Origin: an uncultured Paraburkholderia sp.
GTDB lineage: Bacteria > Pseudomonadota > Gammaproteobacteria > Burkholderiales > Burkholderiaceae
Assembly (NCBI GenBank): GCA_940746715.1
Contig: CALNWN010000010.1
Coordinates: forward strand, 154,324 to 218,323
DNA: 64,000 nt
Direction: 5' to 3'
The notes below the pieces were generated by a model. That model was given only the letters and a program-made list of their open reading frames with translations, searched no databases and was not told the DNA's origin. Within the stretch, counting starts at the first letter, position 1. Each line of letters begins with the position of its first letter. A program made the position numbers and the translations under genes. Positions 27,396 to 36,361 of this stretch are shown piece by piece.

Positions 27396-30247
27396 CCGTC
27401 CCGCGCTCCACCCTTCGGCTCCAGTTTCACCGGGGCTTTACTTTCGACGATGCCGCGAAACACGTCGACTACTTCGCCGCGCTCGGCATCAGCCACGTGT
27501 ATGCATCGCCCATCACGACGGCCGAGCCGGGCTCGATGCACGGCTACGACACCGTCGACTACACACAGGTCAACCCGGAATGCGGCGGCGATGCGGGCTT
27601 GAAACGCCTCGTCGAAAAGTTGCACGGGCACGGCATGGGCCTGATCGTCGACATGGTGCCGAACCACATGGGCGTTGGCGGTTCGAGCAATGCCTGGTGG
27701 CTCGATATTCTCGAATGGGGACGCCATAGCGCCTATGCGCGCCACTTCGACGTCGACTGGCATTCGCCCGACCCGGCCTTGCGCGGCAAGGTGCTGCTGC
27801 CGACACTCGGCGCGCCCTACGGCGAAGAACTCGTGTCGGGCCGCATTGCGTTGCATTTCGCCGCGGACAGCGGGCGCTTTTATATCGGCTACGGGCCGCA
27901 TGTGTTTCCGGTCTGCCCCGTCGACTATCCGTCGATCCTGCAAAGCGCCGACCGCGCCGACCTGAGCGCGCTTGCCGAGCGCTTCCACGAACTCACGACG
28001 CAACCCGCCGACCAGCCGCGCGCCGCCGAGGGCCGCGAGGTGCTGCGCGAGTTCGTCGCGCAAAACGGCGAGTCGGCCATTCAATTCGCGCTCCAAACCT
28101 ATGCCCCCGACGATCCGCTCACGCGCGACCGCCTGCATCGCTTATTGGAACGCCAGCATTTCCGCCTCGCGTGGTGGCGCACCGCCGCAGACGACGTCAA
28201 CTGGCGCCGCTTTTTCGATATCTCGACGCTCGCCGCGGTGCGCGCGGAGCGGCCCGAAGTGTTCGAGGCGACGCACGCGCTCGTTTTCCGTCTGTATCAG
28301 GAAGGTGTGATCGACGGGCTGCGGATCGATCACGTCGACGGGCTCGCCGAGCCGCGCGAGTACTGTCAGCGACTGAGGCAGCGTCTGACGGAGTTGCGCG
28401 AGACGACGCCCTATGTGGTCGTCGAAAAGATTCTCGCGCGTGGCGAACCGCTGCGCGACGACTGGCCGGTGGACGGCACGACCGGCTACGACTTCATGAA
28501 CGACGTGGGCGCGCTGCTGCATGACCCCGCGGGCGCGGAGCCGCTCGCCGAGGCGTGGACCGAGTTCACGGGCCGCAGCCCCGATTTCGCGGATGAAGCA
28601 CTGGCCGCGCGCCGCAAGATCGTCGCGGAGAATCTTTCGGCGGAACTGGACCGCGCGGCGCGAGCGCTGCATCGCATCGCGCGCGACTCGCTCGCCACGC
28701 GCGATTACACCTTCACCAGCTTGCGCCGGGTGCTGACGGAACTCGTCGTGCATTTTCCGGTGTATCGCATCTATCCGCAAAACGGCTTGCGCAGCGCCAT
28801 GGACAATGTGTACTTCGAACAGGCGCTGGCCGGCGCGCGCGCCACGCTTTCGCGCGCCGATCACGGCGTGCTGGAGCGCGTAAACAGCTGGCTTGGCGGC
28901 GGTGTGGACAACGCGCCGCCGGGACGCCACGCGCAGCCGCAGCCAGCTCAGAATGGCGCGCCGCCGAACCACGCCGGCTCCGCGCGGCGCACCGCGCAGA
29001 CGCTGTTTTCGCAGTTGACCGCGCCGGTCGCCGCGAAGGCCGTCGAAGACACCGCCTGCTATCGCTATGGCCGGCTGCTGTCGCGCAACGAAGTGGGCGC
29101 CGATCCGGGCGAGTTTGCGTTGTCGGTGGAAGCGTTTCATGCGGGCAACGTCAAGCGTTCGCAGCGCTTTCCTCACGCCATGCTGACCACCGCGACGCAC
29201 GACCACAAGCGCGGTGAAGACGTGCGCGCGCGGCTCGCCGTGCTGAGCGAAATTCCGCACGAGTGGACCGCGACATGGCGCGCATGGTCGACGTTGAACG
29301 CGCCGCAGCGCCGTTCGCTCGACGGCACGCCGATCAGCAGCGTCGGCCAGGATACGAGCTACGACTGGGCACCCGGCCCGGCTGCCGAAGGCATGCTATA
29401 TCAGACGCTTGTCGGCTGCTGGCCGCCCGACCTCGCGCCGGACGACGAGGCGGGCGTCAAGGCATTGGCCGAACGCGTCGCGCAATGGCAGTTGAAGGCG
29501 CTGCGCGAGGCAAAGCTGCAAACCAACTGGTTCACGCCCGACGAAGCCTACGAAGCCGGCTGCCGCGATTTTCTATTCGACATTCTCGCGCCGCAGCGAC
29601 GCGACGGGTTCCTGAAGGAACTGGCCGCGTTCGTCGCACGCATTTCGCGCGCCGGCGCGCTGAACGGTCTGCAGCAGACGGTGTTGCGGCTCGCATCGCC
29701 TGGGATTCCCGATCTTTATCAAGGCACCGAGTTGTGGGACTTCAGTCTCGTTGATCCCGACAATCGCAGGCCGGTCGATTTCGAGCAGCGCGCCGCGTGG
29801 CTCGCGCAAACGCCGCCGTCCGAATTCTTGTCGACGTGGCGCGACGGGCGCGTGAAGCTCGCGGTCGTGCAGCGGGTGCTGGCACTGCGCGCGCATCTGC
29901 CGGAGTTGCTAAGCCAAGGCACTTATCTGCCGCTGACGGTGCGCGGCGCGCAGGCGTCGAATGTGATCGCGTTTGCGCGGCCGCACGGCAATGCATGGGC
30001 GGTGGTCGTGGCGAGCCGGCTCGCGGCCGGGCTACTGGGCAAAGAAGGCGATTTGCCGATGGTCGATCCCGAGAAATGGCAGGACACGGCAGTCGAAATG
30101 CCGCCCGATCTGGCCGCGCGTGCGCTGTTCGACTGGCTGAGCCCAGCGGCGCCGAAGGTGGATGAGGACGGGCTGCTCTGTTTGCGCGATGCGCTCGCCG
30201 CCATGCCGATTGCGGTACTGGTCAAGGACGGCGTGCCGCGCAGTTGA
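27392..30247 (+). CDS. treY: Malto-oligosyltrehalose synthase
   Basis: Rearranges the reducing-end alpha-1,4 bond of malto-oligosaccharide to alpha-1,1, giving malto-oligosyltrehalose for TreZ. 951 residues. Opening TVPRSTLRLQFHRGFTFDDA, then HVYASPITTAEPGSMHGYD, LIVDMVPNHMGVGG, nucleophile Asp313 (IDGLRIDHVDGLAEPREYC), acid/base Glu345 (YVVVEKILARGEPLRDDWPV) and TTATHDHKRGEDVRARLAVL further on, all TreY signatures. Last gene of the glgE-treY cluster; ATGA overlap with malQ. No intrinsic terminator was obvious in the 72 bp that separate it from the convergent transporter remnant. No lesion over 2.8 kb. Confidence 0.96.
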   Translation: MTVPRSTLRLQFHRGFTFDDAAKHVDYFAALGISHVYASPITTAEPGSMHGYDTVDYTQVNPECGGDAGLKRLVEKLHGHGMGLIVDMVPNHMGVGGSSNAWWLDILEWGRHSAYARHFDVDWHSPDPALRGKVLLPTLGAPYGEELVSGRIALHFAADSGRFYIGYGPHVFPVCPVDYPSILQSADRADLSALAERFHELTTQPADQPRAAEGREVLREFVAQNGESAIQFALQTYAPDDPLTRDRLHRLLERQHFRLAWWRTAADDVNWRRFFDISTLAAVRAERPEVFEATHALVFRLYQEGVIDGLRIDHVDGLAEPREYCQRLRQRLTELRETTPYVVVEKILARGEPLRDDWPVDGTTGYDFMNDVGALLHDPAGAEPLAEAWTEFTGRSPDFADEALAARRKIVAENLSAELDRAARALHRIARDSLATRDYTFTSLRRVLTELVVHFPVYRIYPQNGLRSAMDNVYFEQALAGARATLSRADHGVLERVNSWLGGGVDNAPPGRHAQPQPAQNGAPPNHAGSARRTAQTLFSQLTAPVAAKAVEDTACYRYGRLLSRNEVGADPGEFALSVEAFHAGNVKRSQRFPHAMLTTATHDHKRGEDVRARLAVLSEIPHEWTATWRAWSTLNAPQRRSLDGTPISSVGQDTSYDWAPGPAAEGMLYQTLVGCWPPDLAPDDEAGVKALAERVAQWQLKALREAKLQTNWFTPDEAYEAGCRDFLFDILAPQRRDGFLKELAAFVARISRAGALNGLQQTVLRLASPGIPDLYQGTELWDFSLVDPDNRRPVDFEQRAAWLAQTPPSEFLSTWRDGRVKLAVVQRVLALRAHLPELLSQGTYLPLTVRGAQASNVIAFARPHGNAWAVVVASRLAAGLLGKEGDLPMVDPEKWQDTAVEMPPDLAARALFDWLSPAAPKVDEDGLLCLRDALAAMPIAVLVKDGVPRS

Positions 30248-30319
30248 CGGTGCATGATGGTGCGCCTGACTGCTTGCCGCTTTGCGCACTAGCGACGAGT
30301 GTCTTGCAGCCGCGAGGCG

Positions 30320-31676
30320 CTAACCGCCTTCGTCGTCGAAAACTTTGGGGTACACGCGCACGAGCACGATGCGCGGCCCCTTCATCTTTTTCACGACCAC
30401 GTCGAAGCGATCGAACTCGACACGCTGCCCCTCGGTAGGTAAATCGTTGAGCGCCTGAATCACGAGGCCGCCCACGGACTCGGCCTTGCCTTCGTCGATA
30501 TCGATACCCAGCGCGCGCTCGAGCGACACCGCCGGCAAGCTGCCCTTGCCCATCAACGTGCCGTCGTCCATGCGCGTCCAGTCGGCGTCGCCCTGACGGA
30601 ACTCGTCGTGAATCTGGCCGACCACAGCGCGCCCAGCAGATTGTCGAGTGTGAGAAAACCAATCGGCTTCGCGTTCTTGTGGCCGACCAGCGCAAAGTGC
30701 GGCGCACCTTTGCGAAAGCGGCGAAACAGCTCGAGCGCCGGCATCTCCGGTTTGACGTACTGAACGGGGCGCGCGTAATGCGAGAGATCGTCGAGCGTGC
30801 TGCCCGCATGGCGCGCCAGCAGCAGGTCCTTCAGGTGGATCATGCCGGCCACGCGCTCGCCGGAGGCATCCTCGAAAAGCGGATAACGGCTGAAGCGATG
30901 CCGCGCGACCACGTGCATGTTTTCGCGCAACGGCAGGTCGAGCCGCAAGCCAATCAGTTCATACGCCGGGCGCATCAGGTCCAACACCGTCATGCGCGAA
31001 AAATCGAGCGAATGAGCGATGGTGTTCCACTCGTCCTGGCTATACGCGTCTTCCGGCGCGCCGCGCTCCGAAGCCACGTTGGTCCGGCGGCTGCGCAAAA
31101 TGAGCTTGAGTTCGTCGGTTGAATAGTGCGCATGCTCCGCATTTAGGCCGGCAAGCTTCAGCACTGCATTCGCACTGGTGTGAGCAGCCAGATGGCCGGA
31201 TACATCGCCCAATAAAAGCCGTACAGCGGCGTGGCGGCCCACAGCGAAACCTTCTCCGCTTCGCGAATGGCGAGCGACTTCGGCGCGAGTTCGCCCACCA
31301 CGATATGCAGAAACGAAATGCACGAGAACGCGAAGAACAGCGAAATTCCGTGAATCAACTGCTCCGATTGCACGCCGGCGAGACTGAAGAGCGGCGTCAG
31401 CAGTTCAGCAAACGCGGGTTCGCCGATCCAGCCGAGCCCGAGCGACGCGAGCGTGATGCCGAGCTGGCACGCAGACGGATAGGCGTCGAGCCGGCCGTGC
31501 ACGCTGGCGAGCAGGCGCCCGCGCATGCCGTGCTTTTCGGCGAGACTCTGCACGCGCGTCTGCCGTAATTTGACAAGGCCGAATTCGGCGGCAACAAAGA
31601 AACCGTTCAGGGCGACGAGAAGCAATGCACCGATAAGGGCGACAAACTGGATCAAAGCGGAGGGCTCCGACAACAA
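30320..31676 (-). pseudogene. CNNM/CorC (UPF0053) membrane transporter, two frameshifts
   Basis: Membrane protein of the CNNM/CorC family (Mg2+/Co2+ efflux or tolerance). ATG 31676 opens the DUF21 domain: MLSEPSALIQFVALIGALLL, NGFFVAAEFGLVKLRQTR, GITLASLGLGWIGEPAFAEL, FLHIVVGELAPKSLAIRE. The first frame ends at TGA near 31158 after WLLTPVRMQC; the reading resumes in another frame with SANAVLKLAGLNAEHAHYST and continues through the CBS pair (RMTVLDLMRPAYELIGL, HFALVGHKNAKPIGFLTLD). Near 30612 a further shift leads to the CorC/HlyC C-terminal domain (VGQIHDEFRQGD, VEFDRFDVVVKKMKGPRIVL). Unrepaired, only the membrane domain would be made. Confidence 0.88.
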
Positions 31677-31778
31677 AAGTTGTCAGTATAGAGGGTGGAA
31701 AACTTGTTGAAAAGTGAATGGCGAACGGCAGGCGACGCGCGTGATCGCTCATCCGCCCTCATCGGCGCTGATCGGCGT

Positions 31779-32582
31779 TCATCGGGCCGCCGTGGCGCTC
31801 AAGGGAACGCGCAGCGAGAGCGTGGCCTGCGCGCTGTCCGCCGCATCCTGTTGCTCGAAGCCGCCGCCATGCGCTTCCGCCACGCGCTTGCACAGCGCGA
31901 GAACCCACGCGATGCGATTCGCCTCGCGCGGCTCGCGAGCCTGCTTGCGCGCGAACGTTTCGAGCACATGCGGCAAAGAGGCGTCGACCAGTGCGGCGCT
32001 CGCCTCGTAGGTGACGGCGGCATGCCAGCTGGTTGCATCCGCACGCGATTCAAGCGTGACCGCCGAGCCTTGCGCGCTGGATTCGACGGCAAAAGTCAGC
32101 ATTACCCACAGTGCCGCCGCAAGACGCTCGCGATCGCCGTTGAGTTGCTCGGTGGCAAGCTGCGAGTTGAGCGTGAGTTCGACGCCGCGCATGCGCGCGA
32201 GTCCGGAGCGCACTTCTTCGGCGGTTTCGTCGAGCAGCGGATGCAGCGGGAACGGCGCATAGTCGAGCGCGAGCGATCGGGTTTCGGCGCGCGTGGCGTC
32301 GACGATCGTCTCCAGCAGCTTGACCTGCTGATCGACCCCGTTGCGAATGCCCGCGATCGCGCGCTGCGAGTTGGGATCGTTCGGGTCGAGCTTGCGCTCC
32401 AGCACATAGGCCCAGCTATGAATCGCGTTCAACGGGCCGCGCAGGTCGTGCGACACCAGAGAAAGCACGTGGTCGCGCATGAAAAGCGCGGATTCGGCCC
32501 GCAGATGCGCGGTGCGTTCAGAGACGGCGAACCCCGAAGTCACCGGTTGTGCCCCAGCTGTTCCGGTTGAAGACGTTGTCAC
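31779..32582 (-). CDS. Histidine-kinase-like protein with degenerate ATPase domain
   Basis: 267 residues from GTG 32582, chosen because AGAGG lies seven bases upstream; a TTG at 32600 is the alternative. The dimerisation/phosphoacceptor domain is good: ALFMRDHVLSLVSHDLRGPL and NAIHSWAYVLERK, with the H-box His in SHDLRGP. The C-terminal part resembles a HATPase_c fold in order only: the N-box position reads LWVMLTFAVESSAQ (no Asn), no DxGxG appears and the G2 region is IAWVLALCKRVAEAHGGG. ATP binding is therefore doubtful, and no transmembrane segment or partner response regulator is adjacent. It may be an adaptor or a kinase decaying by missense change. No frameshift. Confidence 0.75.
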   Translation of the reverse strand: MTTSSTGTAGAQPVTSGFAVSERTAHLRAESALFMRDHVLSLVSHDLRGPLNAIHSWAYVLERKLDPNDPNSQRAIAGIRNGVDQQVKLLETIVDATRAETRSLALDYAPFPLHPLLDETAEEVRSGLARMRGVELTLNSQLATEQLNGDRERLAAALWVMLTFAVESSAQGSAVTLESRADATSWHAAVTYEASAALVDASLPHVLETFARKQAREPREANRIAWVLALCKRVAEAHGGGFEQQDAADSAQATLSLRVPLSATAAR

Positions 32583-32767
32583 GATCGACCTCTCAGGCAA
32601 TGCATGATGATTGGGAAAGTCCCATTATAGGCATGCCACCGGGCGCCACCAGCCTGGCCAGATGGCCAATGCCGATCGCAATCCGCGTGCCACGCCGCAT
32701 TCTTCGACTGCACCGCGCCAACGCGCCTACAATGTCGAGTTTACGTTTGTGAACTGAGGAGCGACAC

Positions 32768-33109
32768 ATGTCGACTGTGACTACTGAATCCGGCTTGAAG
32801 TACGAAGACATTGTTGAAGGCACGGGCGCGGAAGCGGTTGCTGGCAAGACCGTCAGCGTGCATTACACCGGCTGGCTGACCGACGGTCAGAAGTTCGACT
32901 CGAGCAAGGACCGCAACGACCCGTTCGCGTTCGTGCTGGGCGGCGGCATGGTCATCAAGGGCTGGGACGAAGGCGTGCAAGGCATGAAGGTGGGCGGCAC
33001 GCGCAAGCTGACCATTCCGCCGCAACTCGGCTACGGCGTGCGCGGCGCGGGCGGCGTGATTCCGCCGAATGCGACGCTCGTGTCCGAAGTCGAATTGCTC
33101 GACGTTTAA
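32768..33109 (+). CDS. FKBP-type peptidyl-prolyl cis-trans isomerase
   Basis: Single-domain FKBP that isomerises Xaa-Pro bonds. 113 residues with no signal peptide, so cytoplasmic by appearance. Preceded by GAGGAG (32756-32761), a good ribosome-binding site before ATG 32768. Active-site residues of the FKBP fold are visible: VHYTGWLTDGQKFDSSKDR (Tyr and Asp), FAFVLGGGMVIKGWDEGVQG (Val-Ile and Trp of the pocket floor) and LGYGVRGAGGVIPPNATL (Tyr, and the IPP-N-L motif). Same length and architecture as the small Mip-like FKBPs of Burkholderia. Monocistronic by layout; an AraC gene follows 40 bp later. Confidence 0.95.
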   Translation: MSTVTTESGLKYEDIVEGTGAEAVAGKTVSVHYTGWLTDGQKFDSSKDRNDPFAFVLGGGMVIKGWDEGVQGMKVGGTRKLTIPPQLGYGVRGAGGVIPPNATLVSEVELLDV

Positions 33110-33149
33110 GGCTTTTCGCCGTTCGTCTGGCTGTCGCTCCGCTTTTCCG

Positions 33150-33932
33150 ATGACGCACGCCGCCGTGACCGCACCTAGCGTTTCGCTGCGCCGCTTCGGC
33201 GCGGTCGAGGCGTCGGACGTGCACGACTTTCACCAGGTCGTGCTCGGTCTCGACGGCGCCATGGTGATGGCCGTGGACGGCGTCGCGCAACGAATCGACG
33301 CGCGCTCTGCATGGCTCATTCCTGCGGGCGCGCGGCACGATTACGCGGGGGTCGGCGAGAACCGGCAGCTGGTGCTGGACTTGCCCGCCGCCACGCTCGC
33401 CGTGCCGGAACGCCTGTTCGACCGGGCGCGCACCGTTGCTGTGAATGCCGCATTCACCGAGCTTGTGCAGCGCATTGCGTCGCACGCCGCGCAGGGCACG
33501 CCCACGGACGATCTCCACATTCGTCGTTTTCATTGGGACGCGGCTGCCCGCCTTGGCGCGGCGTTGGTCGCGGGCACCGGCATGGGCGGCCGAGGCGCCG
33601 AAGCCGCCGCCGCGGGGCTCGACTTCGCGCGCATCGACCGCTGGTTGCGCGCACATCTGTCGGAGCCGCTGCGTATCGCTGACCTCGCCGCGCATTGCGG
33701 CTTTGGCATGCGGCGCTTCCATCAACTTTTTATCGAAGCATTCGGCGAAACGCCGCATCGCTATCTGCAACGGCTGCGGCTCGATACATCGCTCGCGCTG
33801 CTCGCCGATCCACGGCATTCGCTGGCGGATATCGCGCTCGACATTGGCTTTGGCGACCAGAGCGCTTTTACGCATGCTTTCACGCGGCGGTTCGGGCTCG
33901 CACCGGGCCAGTGGCGCAGGCTGCGGCATTGA
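33150..33932 (+). CDS. AraC-family transcriptional regulator (cupin plus HTH)
   Basis: 260 residues from ATG 33150 (MTHAAVTAPSVSLRRFGAVE). The N-terminal part is a cupin-like sensor (DVHDFHQVVLGLDGAMVMAV, SAWLIPAGARHDYAGVGEN). After an Ala/Gly-rich linker comes the AraC DNA-binding domain from about residue 160: IDRWLRAHLSEPLRIADLAA, HCGFGMRRFHQLFIEAFGET, PHRYLQRLRLDTSLALL and the second HTH IALDIGFGDQSAFTHAFTRR. The target is not evident; it follows the FKBP gene on the same strand and is separated from purF by the terminator at 34066-34116. No lesion. Confidence 0.88.
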   Translation: MTHAAVTAPSVSLRRFGAVEASDVHDFHQVVLGLDGAMVMAVDGVAQRIDARSAWLIPAGARHDYAGVGENRQLVLDLPAATLAVPERLFDRARTVAVNAAFTELVQRIASHAAQGTPTDDLHIRRFHWDAAARLGAALVAGTGMGGRGAEAAAAGLDFARIDRWLRAHLSEPLRIADLAAHCGFGMRRFHQLFIEAFGETPHRYLQRLRLDTSLALLADPRHSLADIALDIGFGDQSAFTHAFTRRFGLAPGQWRRLRH

Positions 33933-34065
33933 CGAGGGTGTGCGCTGGCGCGGGCGTAGTGAGCCCGCATGGGCACCGGGCCTGCTAGCGCGGCGTTGCG
34001 TAAGACACGTCAGACGCACAAGGCCCGCATAGACTCGCGCCTAACCCACGCATAAAACGATGGCA

Positions 34066-34116
34066 ACAAAAAAGCCCGCATTTCGTCGACGCTTTCGCGC
34101 CGAGACAAGCGGGCTT
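34066..34116 (-). terminator. Intrinsic terminator of purF
   Basis: On the minus strand, AAGCCCGC ... GCGGGCTT followed by a T-run (plus strand: arms 34109-34116 and 34072-34079, A-run 34066-34072) lies 33 bp past the purF stop. The long loop is a weakness, but stem plus T-run is typical. The weaker A/T context on the plus strand makes it less likely to act on the AraC gene. Confidence 0.7.
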
Positions 34117-34148
34117 GATGCTTCCTGCCTCGCCGACGAGGCCTGATG

Positions 34149-35711
34149 TCAGCCTACCGACAACTGCAGGTGCAGTTGCGAGCGTGCCGGGCCGCCGCCG
34201 TCGATGGCTTCGCTCGCGGCGTCGCGATCCGCGTCGCGATCCGATTGCGAGGACGGCGCGAGACGCGCGGTTTCGATGCGGTCCAGGTACTCCGTCGTCA
34301 CGTCGCCGGTCACGTAGTTGCCGTCGAAGCACGACGCCTCGAACCCCTTGAGCGCCGGGTTGATGTCGCGCACGGCCTGCTTCAGCGCCTCAACGTCCTG
34401 ATACACGAGATGGTCCGCGCCGATCATGCGCGCCACTTCCTCGTCCGAGCGGCCGTGAGCGACCAGCTCGCCGCGCGTGGGCATGTCGATACCGTAGACG
34501 TTCGGGAACTTCACCGGCGGCGCGGCGGACGCGAAGATCACCTTGTTCGCGCCGGCGTCGCGCGCCATCTGCACGATTTCGTGCGACGTGGTGCCGCGCA
34601 CGATCGAGTCGTCGACGATCAGCACGTTCTTGCCCTTGAACTCGATGCCCATGGCGTTCAGCTTCTGGCGCACCGACTTCTTGCGCACCGCCTGGCCCGG
34701 CATGATGAACGTGCGGCCGACATAACGGTTCTTGAAGAAGCCTTCGCGATACTCCACGCCCAGCTTCTTCGCGACCTGCATCGCGGCCGGGCGGGACGAA
34801 TCGGGAATCGGCATGACGACGTCGATGGCGACATCCGGCAACTCGCGCTTGATCTTCTCGGCGAGATAATCGCCCATGCGCAGACGCACGTTGTAAACCA
34901 GCACGCCGTCGAGCACCGAGTCCGGACGCGCGAGATACACGAGTTCGAAAATGCACGGGTTCAGGCTCGGACTCGCCGCGCATTGCTGCGAATGCACGTT
35001 GCCGTCCAAGTCGATGAACACCGCCTCGCCCGGCGCCACGTCGCGCACGAATTCAAAACCGATACCTTCGATAGCCACCGATTCCGACGCCAGCATCCAC
35101 TCGACGCCTTCCGGCGTTTCGAGCTTGCCGAGGCACAGCGGGCGAATGCCGAACGGGTCGCGGAAACCGAGCAGCCCGTAACCGGCGATCAGCGAGATGA
35201 TCGCATACGATCCCCGCACCCGGCGATGCACGCCCGACACCGCCTTGAAAAGCGCTGCCGGATCGAGCTGCAAGCCCGAGCTCGACAGCTGCAATTCGTG
35301 CGCGAGCACGTTGAGCATCACTTCCGTGTCGGAATTGGTGTTGATGTGGCGGCGGTCGATGCGGAACATCTCATCTTTCAACTGCTGCCAGTTGGTCAGA
35401 TTGCCGTTGTGCGCGAGGATGATGCCGAACGGCGCGTTCACGTAGAACGGCTGCGCTTCTTCCTCGCTCGACGCCGAGCCGGCCGTCGGGTAGCGCACCT
35501 GGCCGATGCCGCTATTGCCCGGCAAGCTGCGCATGTTGCGCGTGCGGAACACGTCGCGCACCATGCCGTTGGCCTTGTGCATGTGGAAATTGCTGCCGTT
35601 CGCTGTCGCGATGCCGGCGGCGTCCTGACCGCGGTGCTGCAGAAGCAGCAGGCTGTCATAGATCAGCTGGTTGACCGGAGAATGGGAAACTACGCCTACG
35701 ATGCCGCACAT
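34149..35711 (-). CDS. purF: Amidophosphoribosyltransferase
   Basis: First committed step of purine synthesis: PRPP and glutamine to phosphoribosylamine. 520 residues. Cys2 (MCGIVGVVSHSPVNQ) is the glutamine-amidotransferase nucleophile after Met removal; LLLQHRGQDAAGIAT, GIGQVRYPTAGSAS and LAHNGNLTNW complete the Ntn glutaminase domain. The phosphoribosyltransferase part has YREGFFKNRYVGRTFIMP and the PRPP loop VLIVDDSIVRGTTSHEIV. The C-terminal tail is Asp/Ala-rich. Last gene of the long minus-strand run, 147 bp after cvpA, with a terminator behind it. No lesion. Confidence 0.97.
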   Translation of the reverse strand: MCGIVGVVSHSPVNQLIYDSLLLLQHRGQDAAGIATANGSNFHMHKANGMVRDVFRTRNMRSLPGNSGIGQVRYPTAGSASSEEEAQPFYVNAPFGIILAHNGNLTNWQQLKDEMFRIDRRHINTNSDTEVMLNVLAHELQLSSSGLQLDPAALFKAVSGVHRRVRGSYAIISLIAGYGLLGFRDPFGIRPLCLGKLETPEGVEWMLASESVAIEGIGFEFVRDVAPGEAVFIDLDGNVHSQQCAASPSLNPCIFELVYLARPDSVLDGVLVYNVRLRMGDYLAEKIKRELPDVAIDVVMPIPDSSRPAAMQVAKKLGVEYREGFFKNRYVGRTFIMPGQAVRKKSVRQKLNAMGIEFKGKNVLIVDDSIVRGTTSHEIVQMARDAGANKVIFASAAPPVKFPNVYGIDMPTRGELVAHGRSDEEVARMIGADHLVYQDVEALKQAVRDINPALKGFEASCFDGNYVTGDVTTEYLDRIETARLAPSSQSDRDADRDAASEAIDGGGPARSQLHLQLSVG

Positions 35712-35858
35712 GGCATGTCCTTCAAAGGTACGAAATACGTCAGAGCGGCCGGTGCCTCGCGAAGTGCGCGCGATATGACGCGACGGTTCGCGACATGATG
35801 CCAGGGCAACCGGGTTACGCCGGAGTCGTGCCGCGTTCCTTGGCCGCTCACCTGATCG

Positions 35859-36353
35859 TCACACGCGGACGTAGGCAGCGAGCGTCTCCGGAAGCAGCGG
35901 TTTCATTACGTGCACGCCTTCCACCGCATAGGGCCGCAGCAAGGCGTTGCGCCAGAATTCCTGTTGGGGCAGTTCGGTCAGGCCTGCAAGGGCGACCAGA
36001 ATCAGCACCAGAACGACCCCTCGCACGAGGCCGAACATCAAACCGAGCGAGCGGTCCACGCCGCTCAGGCCCGTGGCCTGCACGATGCGCGACAGCAGCG
36101 CATTCAGCACGCTCGCCACCAGCACCACGCCGATCGCCACCAGCGCAAACGCCAGCAGCCACTGGGTCAACGCCCCGCCCGGCCACGTGGACGGGATATA
36201 CGGCACGACATAACCGACGAAGCGGCAAGCAATGAAAAACGCCGCAATCCAGCCGATCAGCCCAAACACTTCGGACAAAAACCCGCGCCATGTGCCGCGC
36301 AAGGCCGACAAACCGATCACCGCCATTACAGCGTAGTCGAAGGCCGTGAACAT
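35859..36353 (-). CDS. cvpA: CvpA family membrane protein
   Basis: Small inner-membrane protein required for colicin V export in E. coli and linked to envelope homeostasis; almost always next to purF. 164 residues with four hydrophobic segments: FDYAVMAVIGLSALRGTW, VFGLIGWIAAFFIACRFVG, WLLAFALVAIGVVLVASVL and GVVLVLILVALAGLTE. The start MFTAFDYAVMAV is standard. It begins eight bases after the stop of the SPOR gene, so the two are cotranscribed. No lesion. Confidence 0.93.
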   Translation of the reverse strand: MFTAFDYAVMAVIGLSALRGTWRGFLSEVFGLIGWIAAFFIACRFVGYVVPYIPSTWPGGALTQWLLAFALVAIGVVLVASVLNALLSRIVQATGLSGVDRSLGLMFGLVRGVVLVLILVALAGLTELPQQEFWRNALLRPYAVEGVHVMKPLLPETLAAYVRV

Positions 36354-36361
36354 CGCTCGCT

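Noticed and set aside
30622..31568. Plus-strand frames opposite the CNNM transporter
   Set aside because: Complement of the CBS and DUF21 domains; no independent signal.
34146..35798. 550-codon plus-strand open frame opposite purF
   Set aside because: Antisense shadow of purF with no recognisable domain.
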